A stretch of DNA of 64,000 bases. Source: Candidatus Hadersleviella danica (lineage in GTDB: Bacteria; Chloroflexota; Anaerolineae; Promineifilales; Promineifilaceae). Below are positions 47,803 to 56,144 of the stretch, piece after piece (position 1 is the first letter of the stretch; each line of letters opens with the position of its first letter). The stretch covers positions 1-64,000 of the forward strand of contig JADJSZ010000002.1 in NCBI GenBank assembly GCA_016711405.1. Reading direction: 5' to 3'. The translations under genes and the position numbers were made by a program. Under the pieces are notes generated by a model, which saw only the letters and a list, made by a program, of their open reading frames with translations, was not told where the DNA came from and made no database searches.

Positions 47803-48978
47803 ATGCGTCTCGCTTACTTCAGCCCACTCCCCCCCGCCCACACGGGTATTGCCGATTACAGCGGCCAGTTGTTGCCCGAGTTGGCCAAGTTGGCGGCCGT
47901 GACCTTGTTCACGCCCACGGCCGCCCCCTTGCCGGCCGCGCTGGCCCATCTGCCCCACCACCCCATCGCCGAATACCCCCAGCGGCGGTGGGGGTTTGAT
48001 GTGCCGCTCTACCAAATGGGCAACAGCGACCACCACCGCGCCAGCTACCAACTCGCCCTGCGCTTCCCCGGCGTGGTGGTCTTGCACGATTACAGCCTCC
48101 ACCACCTCATCACGGCCGTGATGGCGGGGACAGGGGACTACACGAGCTACATCCGCACCATGGGCTATGCCCAAGGGCCAGCGGGGGTGGAGACGGCCGT
48201 GCTTATCCCCCTGCACATGGCCGAACACCCCTTGTTTAGCGAACCGCTCAACCAGCGTTTGCTGGATAGCAGTTGGGGGGTGATTGTCCACAGCGAGTAT
48301 GCCCGCGCCCAAATTACGGCCGCGCATCCCCAATTGCCCTGCTTGGTGGTGCCGGGGCTAGACATGGTGGGCGATTATGTACCTCGGCCGCGCCGCGCCC
48401 AACTCAATTTGCCCGAGGGGGCGTTTGTGGTGGCCAGCGCAGGGCAATTTGCGGCCAACAAACGTTTGGATGTCGCCCTCCGCGCCTTTGCCCAGTTGCG
48501 GGCGGCCGTGCCCCATGCCCATTACCTGCTCATTGGCGAGATAATGCCCGAGGCGAATTTGCCCGCCTTGCTGGCTGAGTTGCAGTTGGAAGGGGCTGTC
48601 ACCGCTCTCGGCCGCATCGAAACGGCCGCCGAATTTGCCGATTGGCTGGCCACGGCCGATGTGCTGGTTAATCTGCGCCACCCGACGATTGGGGAAACAT
48701 CGGCCGTGGCTTTGCAGGGGATGGCCTTGGGGTTGCCCGTGCTGGTGTTCGACCACGGCTGGTATGGGGAGTTGCCCGCCGAAGCGGCCGTGAAGTTGCC
48801 TGTCATGGATGGGGCGGCTCTTACCCGCGCTTTGCACGAGTTGGCGGGGGATGTGGGGCGGCGGCAAGCCATCGGCCGTGCGGCGCAGGCGTACACGCGG
48901 GCGCACTGCCACCCAGCGGCCGTGGCCGCCGCTTACGCCAATTTTCTAGCGCAAATTTGGGAACGTCTCGTTTCGTAG
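47803..48978 (+). CDS. GT4-family glycosyltransferase
   Basis: The 391-residue GT-B enzyme has an N-terminal half starting RLAYFSPLPPAHTGIADYS and a C-terminal half with SAGQFAANKRLDVALRAFAQL, YLLIGEIM and LRHPTIGETSAVALQGMALGLPVLVFD. The E(x)7E-like donor site is GETSAVALQGMALG. It would transfer a sugar from a nucleotide donor to a surface or lipid acceptor in the cytoplasm. It follows EcfA by 31 repeat-filled bases. The stop codon is inside a REP element. Confidence 0.85.
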   Translation: MRLAYFSPLPPAHTGIADYSGQLLPELAKLAAVTLFTPTAAPLPAALAHLPHHPIAEYPQRRWGFDVPLYQMGNSDHHRASYQLALRFPGVVVLHDYSLHHLITAVMAGTGDYTSYIRTMGYAQGPAGVETAVLIPLHMAEHPLFSEPLNQRLLDSSWGVIVHSEYARAQITAAHPQLPCLVVPGLDMVGDYVPRPRRAQLNLPEGAFVVASAGQFAANKRLDVALRAFAQLRAAVPHAHYLLIGEIMPEANLPALLAELQLEGAVTALGRIETAAEFADWLATADVLVNLRHPTIGETSAVALQGMALGLPVLVFDHGWYGELPAEAAVKLPVMDGAALTRALHELAGDVGRRQAIGRAAQAYTRAHCHPAAVAAAYANFLAQIWERLVS

Positions 48979-49034
48979 GGGCAACCCTTGTGGTTGACCT
49001 GAGAGAGGGCAGGCACAAGGCCTGCCCCTACCCA
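48976..49034. repeat. REP-like element at a convergent gene end
   Basis: TAGGGGCAACCC and GGTTGACC arms are followed by GGCAGGC/GCCTGCC arms. It overlaps the stop of the GT4 gene and the last two codons of the ABC ATPase gene, so both genes end in it. Confidence 0.8.
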
Positions 49035-50023
49035 TTGCCCAAGCCCCCACCCCCTGCAAAAACTTGCCGAATAATATCCTCCACGGGTGGCTCTTGGATG
49101 AGCAAATCGTCTACTTTGATTTGGGTGAGCAGGTGGGCGGCGACTTCGGTGGCACGGCCGCGGGGAACGCGCAAGCTGGCGCGTACCCCGTCTAGCGTTT
49201 CCACTTGGCCGTACTGGGCGAGTTGTTCGGCCGTGGCCGCCTCACGCAAGACCACGGAGAGGACTTTGTAGGGGGCAACTTGCTCCACCAAGGCGCTCAG
49301 GTCGCCATCGTAGAGGAGGCGGCCGTGGTCAATCACGACAATGCGCTTGGTCAGGGCGGTCACGTCGGCCATGTAGTGGCTGGTCAGAATTACCGTCGCG
49401 CCGTGGCGGGCGTTGTAATCGGCCACAAACTCCCGAATGGCCACTTGCATGGTCACATCCAGCCCCAGTGTTGGCTCATCTAAAAACAGCACACGCGGCC
49501 GATGGAGGAGCGCGGCGGCCAACTCACACTTCATCCGCTCCCCCAACGAGAGTTTGCGCACCTGTTTGTTGAGCAGTGGCCCCAGCCCGAGCAGGTCGTT
49601 AAACTGCTTGAGCGTCTGCTGGTAATCGGCATCGCTAATTTCGTAGATGGCCTTGTTGATGAGGAAGCTCTCGCTGGCAGGCAAATCCCACATGAGTTGG
49701 TTTTTATTGCCCATGACAAGGGTGAATTGCTTGAGGTAGGCCGTTTCGCGCTGGTGGGGGGTGAAGCCGAGGACGGAGGCACGGCCGCTGGTGGGGTGCA
49801 ACAGCCCCGCCAACACCTTGAGTGTGGTTGTTTTACCCGCCCCATTCGGCCCGAGAAAACCCACCATTTCGCCCGCTTCAATGGTCAGCGAAATATCATC
49901 CACCGCCTTCACGGGGCGGTATTGACGGTTGAAGAAGGAGCGCAGGGAACCAACCAGCCCCGGCTCTTTGTAGTGGACTTGGTAGTATTTGCACAGGTTT
50001 TCGACGGTGATGTGGGGAGACAT
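49028..50023 (-). CDS. ABC-2-type transporter ATPase
   Basis: The 331-residue ATPase has Walker A LGPNGAGKTTTLK, a Q loop in VMGNKNQLMWDLP, signature LSLGERMKCELAAALLHRPRV, LFLDEPTLGLD and the H loop VILTSHYMAD. The extra SLRSFFNRQYRPVKAV N-terminus and the C-terminal extension are typical of NatA/YhaQ-like exporters that need an ABC-2 permease. The expected permease is not adjacent. ATG 50023 is preferred to an earlier start in repeat-derived sequence. Confidence 0.85.
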   Translation of the reverse strand: MSPHITVENLCKYYQVHYKEPGLVGSLRSFFNRQYRPVKAVDDISLTIEAGEMVGFLGPNGAGKTTTLKVLAGLLHPTSGRASVLGFTPHQRETAYLKQFTLVMGNKNQLMWDLPASESFLINKAIYEISDADYQQTLKQFNDLLGLGPLLNKQVRKLSLGERMKCELAAALLHRPRVLFLDEPTLGLDVTMQVAIREFVADYNARHGATVILTSHYMADVTALTKRIVVIDHGRLLYDGDLSALVEQVAPYKVLSVVLREAATAEQLAQYGQVETLDGVRASLRVPRGRATEVAAHLLTQIKVDDLLIQEPPVEDIIRQVFAGGGGLGNG

Positions 50024-50115
50024 AAGCGGAGGGGGGAGGGGAAAAGGTGAAAAGTGAAAGGTGAAAGGTGGGGTAGTTGAGCGTTTCACTTTTTACCTTT
50101 CACTTCTCACTCTTT

Positions 50116-50144
50116 TTGGAACTAACTGGGGTTCCCATTATACT
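50116..50144 (+). promoter_or_regulatory. Sigma-70-type promoter of tRNA-Sec
   Basis: TTGGAA (50116-50121), a 17-base spacer and TATACT (50139-50144) lie 16 bases before the tRNA 5' end. Confidence 0.6.
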
Positions 50145-50160
50145 TCTAACTGCACCACAG

Positions 50161-50256
50161 GGGAGTGGTTGCGGTCTGGTGGCTGTCCTCGTCTTCAAAA
50201 CGAGTGGCCGGTTGCGCCGAGCAAGCGGCGGTGGGTTCGACTCCCATCCACTCCCG
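50161..50256 (+). tRNA. selC: tRNA-Sec (anticodon TCA)
   Basis: The 96-nt tRNA has an 8-bp acceptor (GGGAGTGG/CCACTCCC) and a 5-bp T stem, giving the 13-bp helix that EF-Tu avoids and SelB prefers. It also has a 6-bp D stem, an anticodon arm CTCGT-CTTCAAA-ACGAG with anticodon TCA, and a long variable arm (GCCGGTTGC/GCAAGCGGC). The discriminator is G73, as in other bacterial tRNA-Sec. CCA is not encoded. SelA, SelB and SelD must be elsewhere; I see no selenoprotein or SECIS in this window. Confidence 0.92.
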
Positions 50257-50281
50257 TTTTCATAGTCGTTGTTTTATCAGG

Positions 50282-50340
50282 GTAGGGGCAACCCTTGTGG
50301 TTGCCCAACGAGCCGGGCAACCACAAGGGTTGCCCCTACC
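50282..50340. repeat. Perfect REP palindrome with 26-bp arms
   Basis: The left arm starts GGTAGGGGCAACCC and the right arm is its exact reverse complement, around an 8-base loop AACGAGCC. It is the most complete of the five REP-like copies. It sits between tRNA-Sec and the MurI start. Confidence 0.85.
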
Positions 50341-50360
50341 CATACATCCCCCCTCTTTCC

Positions 50361-51167
50361 ATGATTGGCATTTTCGATTCAGGCATCGGTGGACTGAGTG
50401 TTCTGCGGCCGTTGCGCGACTTGTTGCCGCACGAGCCGCTGATTTACGTGGCCGACCAAGCGCATGTGCCGTATGGGGCACGGCCGCCCGCCGAAATTTG
50501 CGCCCTCAGCGAAGCCATCACCCGCTTTTTGCTGGCACAGGGAGCCGAGTTGGTGGTGGTGGCGTGCAACACAGCCACGGCCGCCGCGCTCACACATCTG
50601 CGGGCTGTTTTTCCCGATGTGCCGTTTGTGGGCATGGAGCCGGCCGTTAAACCAGCGGCGCGGCTGACCAAAACGGGGGTAGTGGGGGCACTAGCCACGG
50701 CCAACACCTTTAAGAGCCAGCGCTACGCCAGTTTGTTGGCGCGTTTTGCCGAGGGGGTGCGCTTGGTGGAGAATCCGTGTGTGGGGTTGGTGGAGCGGAT
50801 TGAGCGGGGGGAACTGGCCACGGCCGAGACGGAAACATTTTTACGCGCCATTCTCGAGCCGATGCTGGCCGAGGGGGTGGATGTGCTCATTTTGGGATGC
50901 ACCCATTACCCTTTTGTACGGCCGTTGCTGGAGCGCATTGCGGGGCCAGAGGTGGTGCTGGTAGACCCAGCCCCGGCCGTGGCGCAACAGGTGGCGCGGT
51001 TGTTGGGCAGAGGGGTGGAGGAGCCGCTTACGGCTTACGGCTTACAGCTTACAGCCTATACCACGGCCGAGCCAGAACGGCTCCATACCCAAATTCAAGA
51101 TTTATTGGGCTGGGATGTGCCCACACTTCACGTTGAATTGACGATAGCGCATCAGAATAGTGGTTAG
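50361..51167 (+). CDS. murI: Glutamate racemase
   Basis: The 268-residue enzyme begins IGIFDSGIGGLSVLRPL and has both catalytic cysteines, Cys69 in VVACNTATAAAL and Cys180 in LGCTHYPF, plus ADQAHVPYG. It makes D-glutamate for peptidoglycan in the cytoplasm. Residues 221-234 (EPLTAYGLQLTAY) are encoded by CTTACGG/CTTACAG heptamers (51027-51060), an intergenic repeat that has entered the C-terminal helix region in frame. ATG 50361 lies after the REP element. Confidence 0.9.
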   Translation: MIGIFDSGIGGLSVLRPLRDLLPHEPLIYVADQAHVPYGARPPAEICALSEAITRFLLAQGAELVVVACNTATAAALTHLRAVFPDVPFVGMEPAVKPAARLTKTGVVGALATANTFKSQRYASLLARFAEGVRLVENPCVGLVERIERGELATAETETFLRAILEPMLAEGVDVLILGCTHYPFVRPLLERIAGPEVVLVDPAPAVAQQVARLLGRGVEEPLTAYGLQLTAYTTAEPERLHTQIQDLLGWDVPTLHVELTIAHQNSG

Positions 51168-51248
51168 TGTTAAGTGGCGAGTGGTTAGAGAGTGATTTTT
51201 GACTACCGCGACAAACTCCACAAACCATTCGCTCATAAGGAGATTCTG

Positions 51249-51962
51249 ATGCGTAAGATATTGATTTTGTTGGCTTTGGGAGCCGTTTTGGTCGGGTGTG
51301 GGGGCGAGGGGGAGCCTGTGGCGAGCAATGGGTTGGCGGAGGCGACAGTGACGGCCACCGCAATGGCCACGGCCGCCTCGCCCGCCACAGCCACGCCCGA
51401 TGTGGCCATTGGAAGCGGTGGTGTCCCTGCCACGGCCGAGCCGACACCCATCCCCCTGCCGACAGAGGAGCCGACGGCCACGGCCGTACCGCCCACCCCC
51501 ACGGCCGAACCCACCCCAGAACCCGAAGGCAATGACCCTTGCCTCGTGGGCACATGGCGCGTGGCCAATTTTGATGATTATTTGCTGGCCGCCTTCAATG
51601 AAGGGATGGCCACAGCGGGAACCCAAGTAGACGTGACCGTCCAAAGCTCGGGCGATTTATTGCTCAGTTTTGATGGGGAGAGGATGGCGATGCGGGATGA
51701 GGGGTTTGCCGTGACTGTCTCGCTGATGGGGCAAACGGTGGCCACCAACATTGATGCGGTGGGGGAGGCGACGTACACGGCCGAAAATGGCCAGTTGCTC
51801 GGCCACACAGAAAGCCTCAACGTGGCTGAAACGAGTCAGGGCATTGCTTTTAACTTTGGGAGCATGGCCGGCGAGCCTGTCACCTATGGGTGTACGGCCG
51901 ATACCCTCTCGTGGTCGCTCGAATCCCTACCCATTCCCATCCAGTTGGTGCGCGTGAATTAA
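51249..51962 (+). CDS. Lipoprotein of unknown function
   Basis: The lipobox AVLVGC places Cys17 at the membrane. A Thr/Ala/Pro linker (about 30-95) precedes a small beta-rich domain starting CLVGTWRVANFDDYLLAAFNEGM and ending VTYGCTADTLSW; two Cys could form a disulfide. AAGGAG lies 8 bases before the ATG. The domain resembles no family I can name. Confidence 0.7.
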   Translation: MRKILILLALGAVLVGCGGEGEPVASNGLAEATVTATAMATAASPATATPDVAIGSGGVPATAEPTPIPLPTEEPTATAVPPTPTAEPTPEPEGNDPCLVGTWRVANFDDYLLAAFNEGMATAGTQVDVTVQSSGDLLLSFDGERMAMRDEGFAVTVSLMGQTVATNIDAVGEATYTAENGQLLGHTESLNVAETSQGIAFNFGSMAGEPVTYGCTADTLSWSLESLPIPIQLVRVN

Positions 51963-51999
51963 AAAAAACGGGTGATTTTCATCTCAATTGAGAGCCGTC

Positions 52000-52074
52000 G
52001 TAGGGGCAACCCTTGTGGTTGCCCTGACCTCTGGTAAATGCAAGACTAGGGTAGGCACAAGGCCTCCCCCTACA
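52000..52074. repeat. REP-like double palindrome
   Basis: GTAGGGGCAACCC with GGTTGCCC, then GGTAGGC with GCCTCCCCC, ends in CTACAA. The orientation is opposite to the copy at 13306-13379. Confidence 0.75.
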
Positions 52075-52113
52075 ATCTTTCAACCCAAATAAAACACACC
52101 CCAAAAAATAGAC

Positions 52114-52150
52114 GTAAAAGGGCGAGGTGTTATCCACCTCGCCCTTTTAC
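52114..52150. terminator. Bidirectional terminator
   Basis: Arms GTAAAAGGGCGAGGTG and CACCTCGCCCTTTTAC close on TTATC, between the convergent lipoprotein and 52181 genes, with T-rich sequence on each strand. Confidence 0.85.
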
Positions 52151-52180
52151 TTTTCACGTTTCACTTTTAACGACTCTGCC

Positions 52181-52768
52181 CTATTCACCGGCCGCAAAAC
52201 GCTCGGCCAATTCCTCATTCGAGGCGGGCAGACCGCTGAGCAAGCCATTGAGCGGCACAAAGAGGCTTTGCAGGCGATTAAAGGGCGTGCCCAGCTCCGT
52301 TTCGGCCAGCGGGATATTCACCGGCACATTCAGCAAAACGGGCACCGTCTGGCTGACAGGCACATCGAGGCTGAGATTGACGGGCAAGACCAAATTATTG
52401 GGCAGTTGCAGGTTCACGATGCCGTTGATGGTGCCGCCCCCATTGGGCAACACAAATTGGGCTTGCACTTGCAAGGGCACGGCCTCGGCCAAAACCACAT
52501 CAGTACGGGCATCTAAAGGCAAAATAAACTGGATGGGAATTTCGTCATCCACAATGATGGTTTGCTCAATGCTGGCCTCGCCCATTTCGACAAAGCTCTC
52601 GGTGAGGCCACCGACAAGGGGATTGACGATTTGGCCGACGATGGGCAAGACAATGGGGGCTATCAACAACAGCACAATGACCAGTACGATGTTGACGATG
52701 AAGGAAAAGATGATGGCAAAGTTCATAAACGCTTGCCACGGTTTGCTCTGCCAGATGAACGATCTCAT
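52181..52768 (-). CDS. Membrane protein of unknown function
   Basis: The 195-residue protein has one or two N-terminal transmembrane stretches (FAIIFSFIVNIVLVIVLLLI, then APIVLPIVGQIVNPLVGGL). An external part of alternating hydrophobic strands follows (VPLQVQAQFVLPNGGG, LPVNLSLDVPVSQTVPVLLN), with an Asn/Pro/Val-rich look. No family is recognised. Confidence 0.65.
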   Translation of the reverse strand: MRSFIWQSKPWQAFMNFAIIFSFIVNIVLVIVLLLIAPIVLPIVGQIVNPLVGGLTESFVEMGEASIEQTIIVDDEIPIQFILPLDARTDVVLAEAVPLQVQAQFVLPNGGGTINGIVNLQLPNNLVLPVNLSLDVPVSQTVPVLLNVPVNIPLAETELGTPFNRLQSLFVPLNGLLSGLPASNEELAERFAAGE

Positions 52769-53095
52769 ACAACTCCTGCCTTGGGTGCAATTAGTAATTC
52801 GTAATTGCGAGCCGATTATGGGTTATGGGGTGTGGTTTACTAAAAAGGTAGGACATTATGGTAACATGGTTTAGGCAAAGCGCAAGCGTTATGGTAAGTT
52901 ACGGCCACTACAGAACCGCTGGGGTTGGGCAGGTGGGTGATGGGCGATGTTTCCTAGGAAACATTCGGCCGTGGGGAGCAATCATGTTTCCTAGGAAACA
53001 TTTTGGGAACAGGCTAGAATAACTTTCTGATTCACAAAAATAGACTTCGCAGGTCTTAGAGACCTGCGAGGTCTTGGCTATAAAAGGACTTTGTT
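52769..53095. repeat. Intergenic region with two operator-like palindromes and a hairpin
   Basis: ATGTTTCCTAGGAAACAT occurs twice, at 52947-52964 and 52984-53001, start-to-start distance 37 bp. At 53043-53074 GACTTCGCAGGTC and GACCTGCGAGGTC form a hairpin. AAAGGA at about 53084 is the ribosome binding site of the YhaM-like gene. The first 180 bases hold nothing I can name. Confidence 0.75.
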
Positions 53096-54033
53096 TTGAA
53101 AAACCAATATGTAACCGATTTTCAGGCGGGGGATGATTTGCTGGATGAATTGCTCCTGCTGAAAGATATGGTGCGTCGCACCACCAAAGACACCCGCCCC
53201 TACATTCTTTGCACCCTTGCCGACAAAACAGGGCAAGTGGCGGGGTGTTTTGGGATGTGCCCACGGCCGTGGACAATTGGATTAAGGCGGGGCAAGTCCT
53301 CTTCATCACGGGCAAAGTCTCCCGCTACAAAGATTCGCTCCAAGTGGGTATTACCGATGCCTACCCCCAGCCCAACCCCGACATGGGGGAATTTATGGCC
53401 ACAGGGGCGCGTTCTACCACCGAAATGGTGGCCGAATTGCGGGCGCTGATAGACGGGTTGGGGGAGCCATACGGCCGTCTGACCCGCACCATTTTGCTGG
53501 AAGACAAATTCCTAACCCAATTCAGCAACGCCCCGGCCGCCAAAAACATGCACCACGCCTACATCGGCGGCTTGCTCGACCATTCCCTGAGCATGGCCCG
53601 CTTGGGGGCGCACATGGCCAGCCATTACCCCAAGGTCAACCAAGATTTGCTGGTAGCAGGGGCGTTGTTGCACGATATGGGCAAGGTTTACGAATACGCC
53701 TTCGATGGCTCGTTTGAGTTTTCGGATGATGGGCGGCTGGTGGGGCATATTGTGCGGGCGGCCGTTATCGTGGAGCAAACGGCCGCGAAACTCGGCGACA
53801 TCCCCCCCCGTGTTGTGCAAGATGTTGTCCACCTCATCCTCTCCCACCACGGCAACCTCGAATGGGGCGCACCCGTTGTGCCCAAAACGCTGGAGGCGGT
53901 CATCCTGCATCAACTCGATTTGCTCGACAGCCGTGTCCAAGGCTTCTACGACCATGTCAACAACGACAACAGCGAAGGGGAATGGACGAGCAAAGAAAGC
54001 CCCATGCACCGCACCTATTTGCGAAAGGGGTGA
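53096..54033 (+). CDS. YhaM-like 3'-5' exoribonuclease (OB fold plus HD; one frameshift)
   Basis: TTG at 53096 follows AAAGGA. The N-terminal OB fold (YVTDFQAGDDLLDELLLLKD, RPYILCTLADKTGQVAG, FITGKVSRYKDSLQVGI) precedes an HD domain with HHAYIGGLLDHSLSMARLGAHM and LLHDMGKVYEY, then LILSHHGNLEWGAP. YhaM/CBF1-type enzymes degrade RNA from the 3' end. A single-base shift lies in the G4 run at 53242-53245, where AGVFWDVP is expected; otherwise the protein is full length at about 312 residues. The palindromes upstream may regulate it. Confidence 0.8.
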
Positions 54034-54130
54034 GAGAAGAAGAGAGTATAGAGAAGAGAGAAGAGAGAAACGCATAAGCTGACAGCCATCTATTGCTTTT
54101 CTCTTTTCTCTTTTCTCTCTTTTCTCTCCT

Positions 54131-56047
54131 CTATCTAACTTCGTAGGCGGCGAAGAGGAGTTGGCTATTGGTGTTGCGAAATTCGCGGTAACGGCCGCCG
54201 GGGTGCGCCTGAAAGACGTAGCCATATTCGTTGAGCCGTTCAGGCAGGAAGAGGAAGACGGCCGGGGTGGGAACCACCCAATCGGGCGGAGCGGTGATTG
54301 GCTCGGGAATATCTGTGCCCTGAATGGTAGGGACGAGGTAGGGAATGGTGGAGTGGGTGCGGTAGCCCATGCGCGGGGGGCCATGAAAATAGACCATCGC
54401 GGGTGGCTCATCTTGGTCGCGCAGGTAAAAGGCCATGGCCGTGGCTACCTCCGTATTGGTTCCCCCTAACACGTAATAATCATACACCTTGAAAAAGTAA
54501 AAATTAAAATCGGTAGCCATGAGAGCAATAAGACCCACCACCAGCAATGCCTGCCAGCCATAACGCCAGCGCGGCCACTCGGCCGCCAACAAGTTGTACA
54601 CATAGCCGAGGGGCACACCGACGATAGCCGCGGCCATGACACTGGCGATAATATACCGCTGAGAGGCGGGGGTATCTTGGCTGAACGCACTGAGCAGGAT
54701 ATTGGCCGCAAGCGGGAGGAGCAACAACCCTGTGCGGGCATCGCGCCACCACAGGAGCAGGAGCAACCCAAGAACGAACAAGGCCCCCGCCGCAGGCAAC
54801 AACAAAGCCGCATCGGGGGTGTACCAGTGGCGCAACGGCTCGCTGACAAGGCCAAGGGCGGAGAGTTTGATTTGGTTGAGAACCACGTCGGCCGTTGTGC
54901 CCCCCGTCAGGTCTCGTTCCCACTGCATCCACTCGCCCCAAATAGAAACGCGGCTCATGGGAGCCATAAATTGGTCTATTTTGTCGCTGAAATAGAGACC
55001 CAAAGGAAGGAAGGCGACCAACGAGGTGTAGGCCATCAGGACAAAGTTGGGGAATTGCTGGCGCAAGCGCGGCCGTTCTTGCTTGTTGAGCCAGAGTAAG
55101 CCCGCCCAGAGCAAAATCAGGAGGGGCAAGACGCGGATGCTGACATAAAAGTATTGCGCCAGCCCGAGGGCAAAACCAGCCAGCAAATACCAGCGCCGCT
55201 CGGCCGTTTGCCACCCTTGCCACAGCGCGGCCAGCACAAGGGCGACAAAGAAGCCATCCCAAATGTTGTTCAGGCCGATGCGGCTGAAGTGGATGTGGAA
55301 ATGGTTGGCCACCAGAAAGGCGGCTCCCGCCACGGCCGTGGGACGGCCGTACATCTCCCGTAAGAGCCAGTAGAGCAAAGGCACGGTGCAGGCTCCCGCC
55401 ACGGCCGACATAAAGCGCAAGCCAAAAATGGTTTGCCACCACCACGCAATGCCAAGGTATTGCACTAAAAAGTAGAGTGAGGGGAAGGAGAACCAGCCCG
55501 TGCCAAACCAGTTGGTTTCTTGCCCCGTGCCCAAAGCCACGGCCGATAAGCCCGCCGAACCCTCGTCGCCCGAAAGGGTGGTGGGCACGAGTTCTAGCCC
55601 TTGGACGCGCACGATGAGAGCCATCAAGAGCAATATCAGCACCGCCACCCAATCGGGGCCACCCCAACGGAGTTGCCAGCGTTCGGTGCGGTCGGTGCTA
55701 CCGATGAGAACGGCCGCCACGGCCGCCACCCAGCAAGCCACGGCCAGACGCGGGGCGTGAGCCAGCACATCATCCCCTGTGGCGGAATGGGTGAGGGCGG
55801 CCAGTGCGGGGGCGAGGGCGAGCAGGGCGACTTGCCACGGGGCGATGGCCAACCAACGGCCGAGCCTCTCCCCGACGGCTAAAAGCGGCCGTGGCCACCT
55901 CCACGCCAGCCCCGCGACGACCACGCCCCCCAGCAACAACCAATAGACAGCGGGCAATTCATGGCTATAGACCCAGCCCACCAGCGGCACAGCCAGCCCC
56001 GCGACCAATAATCCACACAAACCCCAGATGAATTGAAGTTGACGCAT
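54131..56047 (-). CDS. Polytopic membrane glycosyltransferase (GT39/ArnT-like)
   Basis: The 638-residue protein has about 12 hydrophobic helices. An extracytoplasmic loop holds LSGDEGSAG, the Asp-Glu pair that is catalytic in GT-C enzymes using lipid-linked sugars, and HIHFSRIGLNNIWDG, typical of bacterial members. A soluble C-terminal part follows (YYVLGGTNTEVATAMAFYLRD). It would move a sugar from a polyprenyl carrier to a surface acceptor. ATG 56047 is chosen over a start in repeat-derived DNA. It lies downstream of the diterpene genes on the same strand but is separated by a repeat-filled gap. Confidence 0.8.
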   Translation of the reverse strand: MRQLQFIWGLCGLLVAGLAVPLVGWVYSHELPAVYWLLLGGVVVAGLAWRWPRPLLAVGERLGRWLAIAPWQVALLALAPALAALTHSATGDDVLAHAPRLAVACWVAAVAAVLIGSTDRTERWQLRWGGPDWVAVLILLLMALIVRVQGLELVPTTLSGDEGSAGLSAVALGTGQETNWFGTGWFSFPSLYFLVQYLGIAWWWQTIFGLRFMSAVAGACTVPLLYWLLREMYGRPTAVAGAAFLVANHFHIHFSRIGLNNIWDGFFVALVLAALWQGWQTAERRWYLLAGFALGLAQYFYVSIRVLPLLILLWAGLLWLNKQERPRLRQQFPNFVLMAYTSLVAFLPLGLYFSDKIDQFMAPMSRVSIWGEWMQWERDLTGGTTADVVLNQIKLSALGLVSEPLRHWYTPDAALLLPAAGALFVLGLLLLLWWRDARTGLLLLPLAANILLSAFSQDTPASQRYIIASVMAAAIVGVPLGYVYNLLAAEWPRWRYGWQALLVVGLIALMATDFNFYFFKVYDYYVLGGTNTEVATAMAFYLRDQDEPPAMVYFHGPPRMGYRTHSTIPYLVPTIQGTDIPEPITAPPDWVVPTPAVFLFLPERLNEYGYVFQAHPGGRYREFRNTNSQLLFAAYEVR

Positions 56048-56144
56048 GGGGCGAATTATAGCAATTGTGAATTGTGAATGGTGAATGGGTAATTGTGAAC
56101 GGGAAATACCTTCGCCGACCCAAAACAAATAACCATTGACTATA

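Noticed and set aside
5954..54033. Programmed ribosomal frameshifting in the split genes
   Set aside because: The breaks fall in unrelated genes at short G/C runs without a shared slippery heptamer or downstream pseudoknot, so indel error is simpler.
54504..55667. Long minus-strand frame inside the glycosyltransferase
   Set aside because: It is out of frame with the multi-helix protein and shows no motif.
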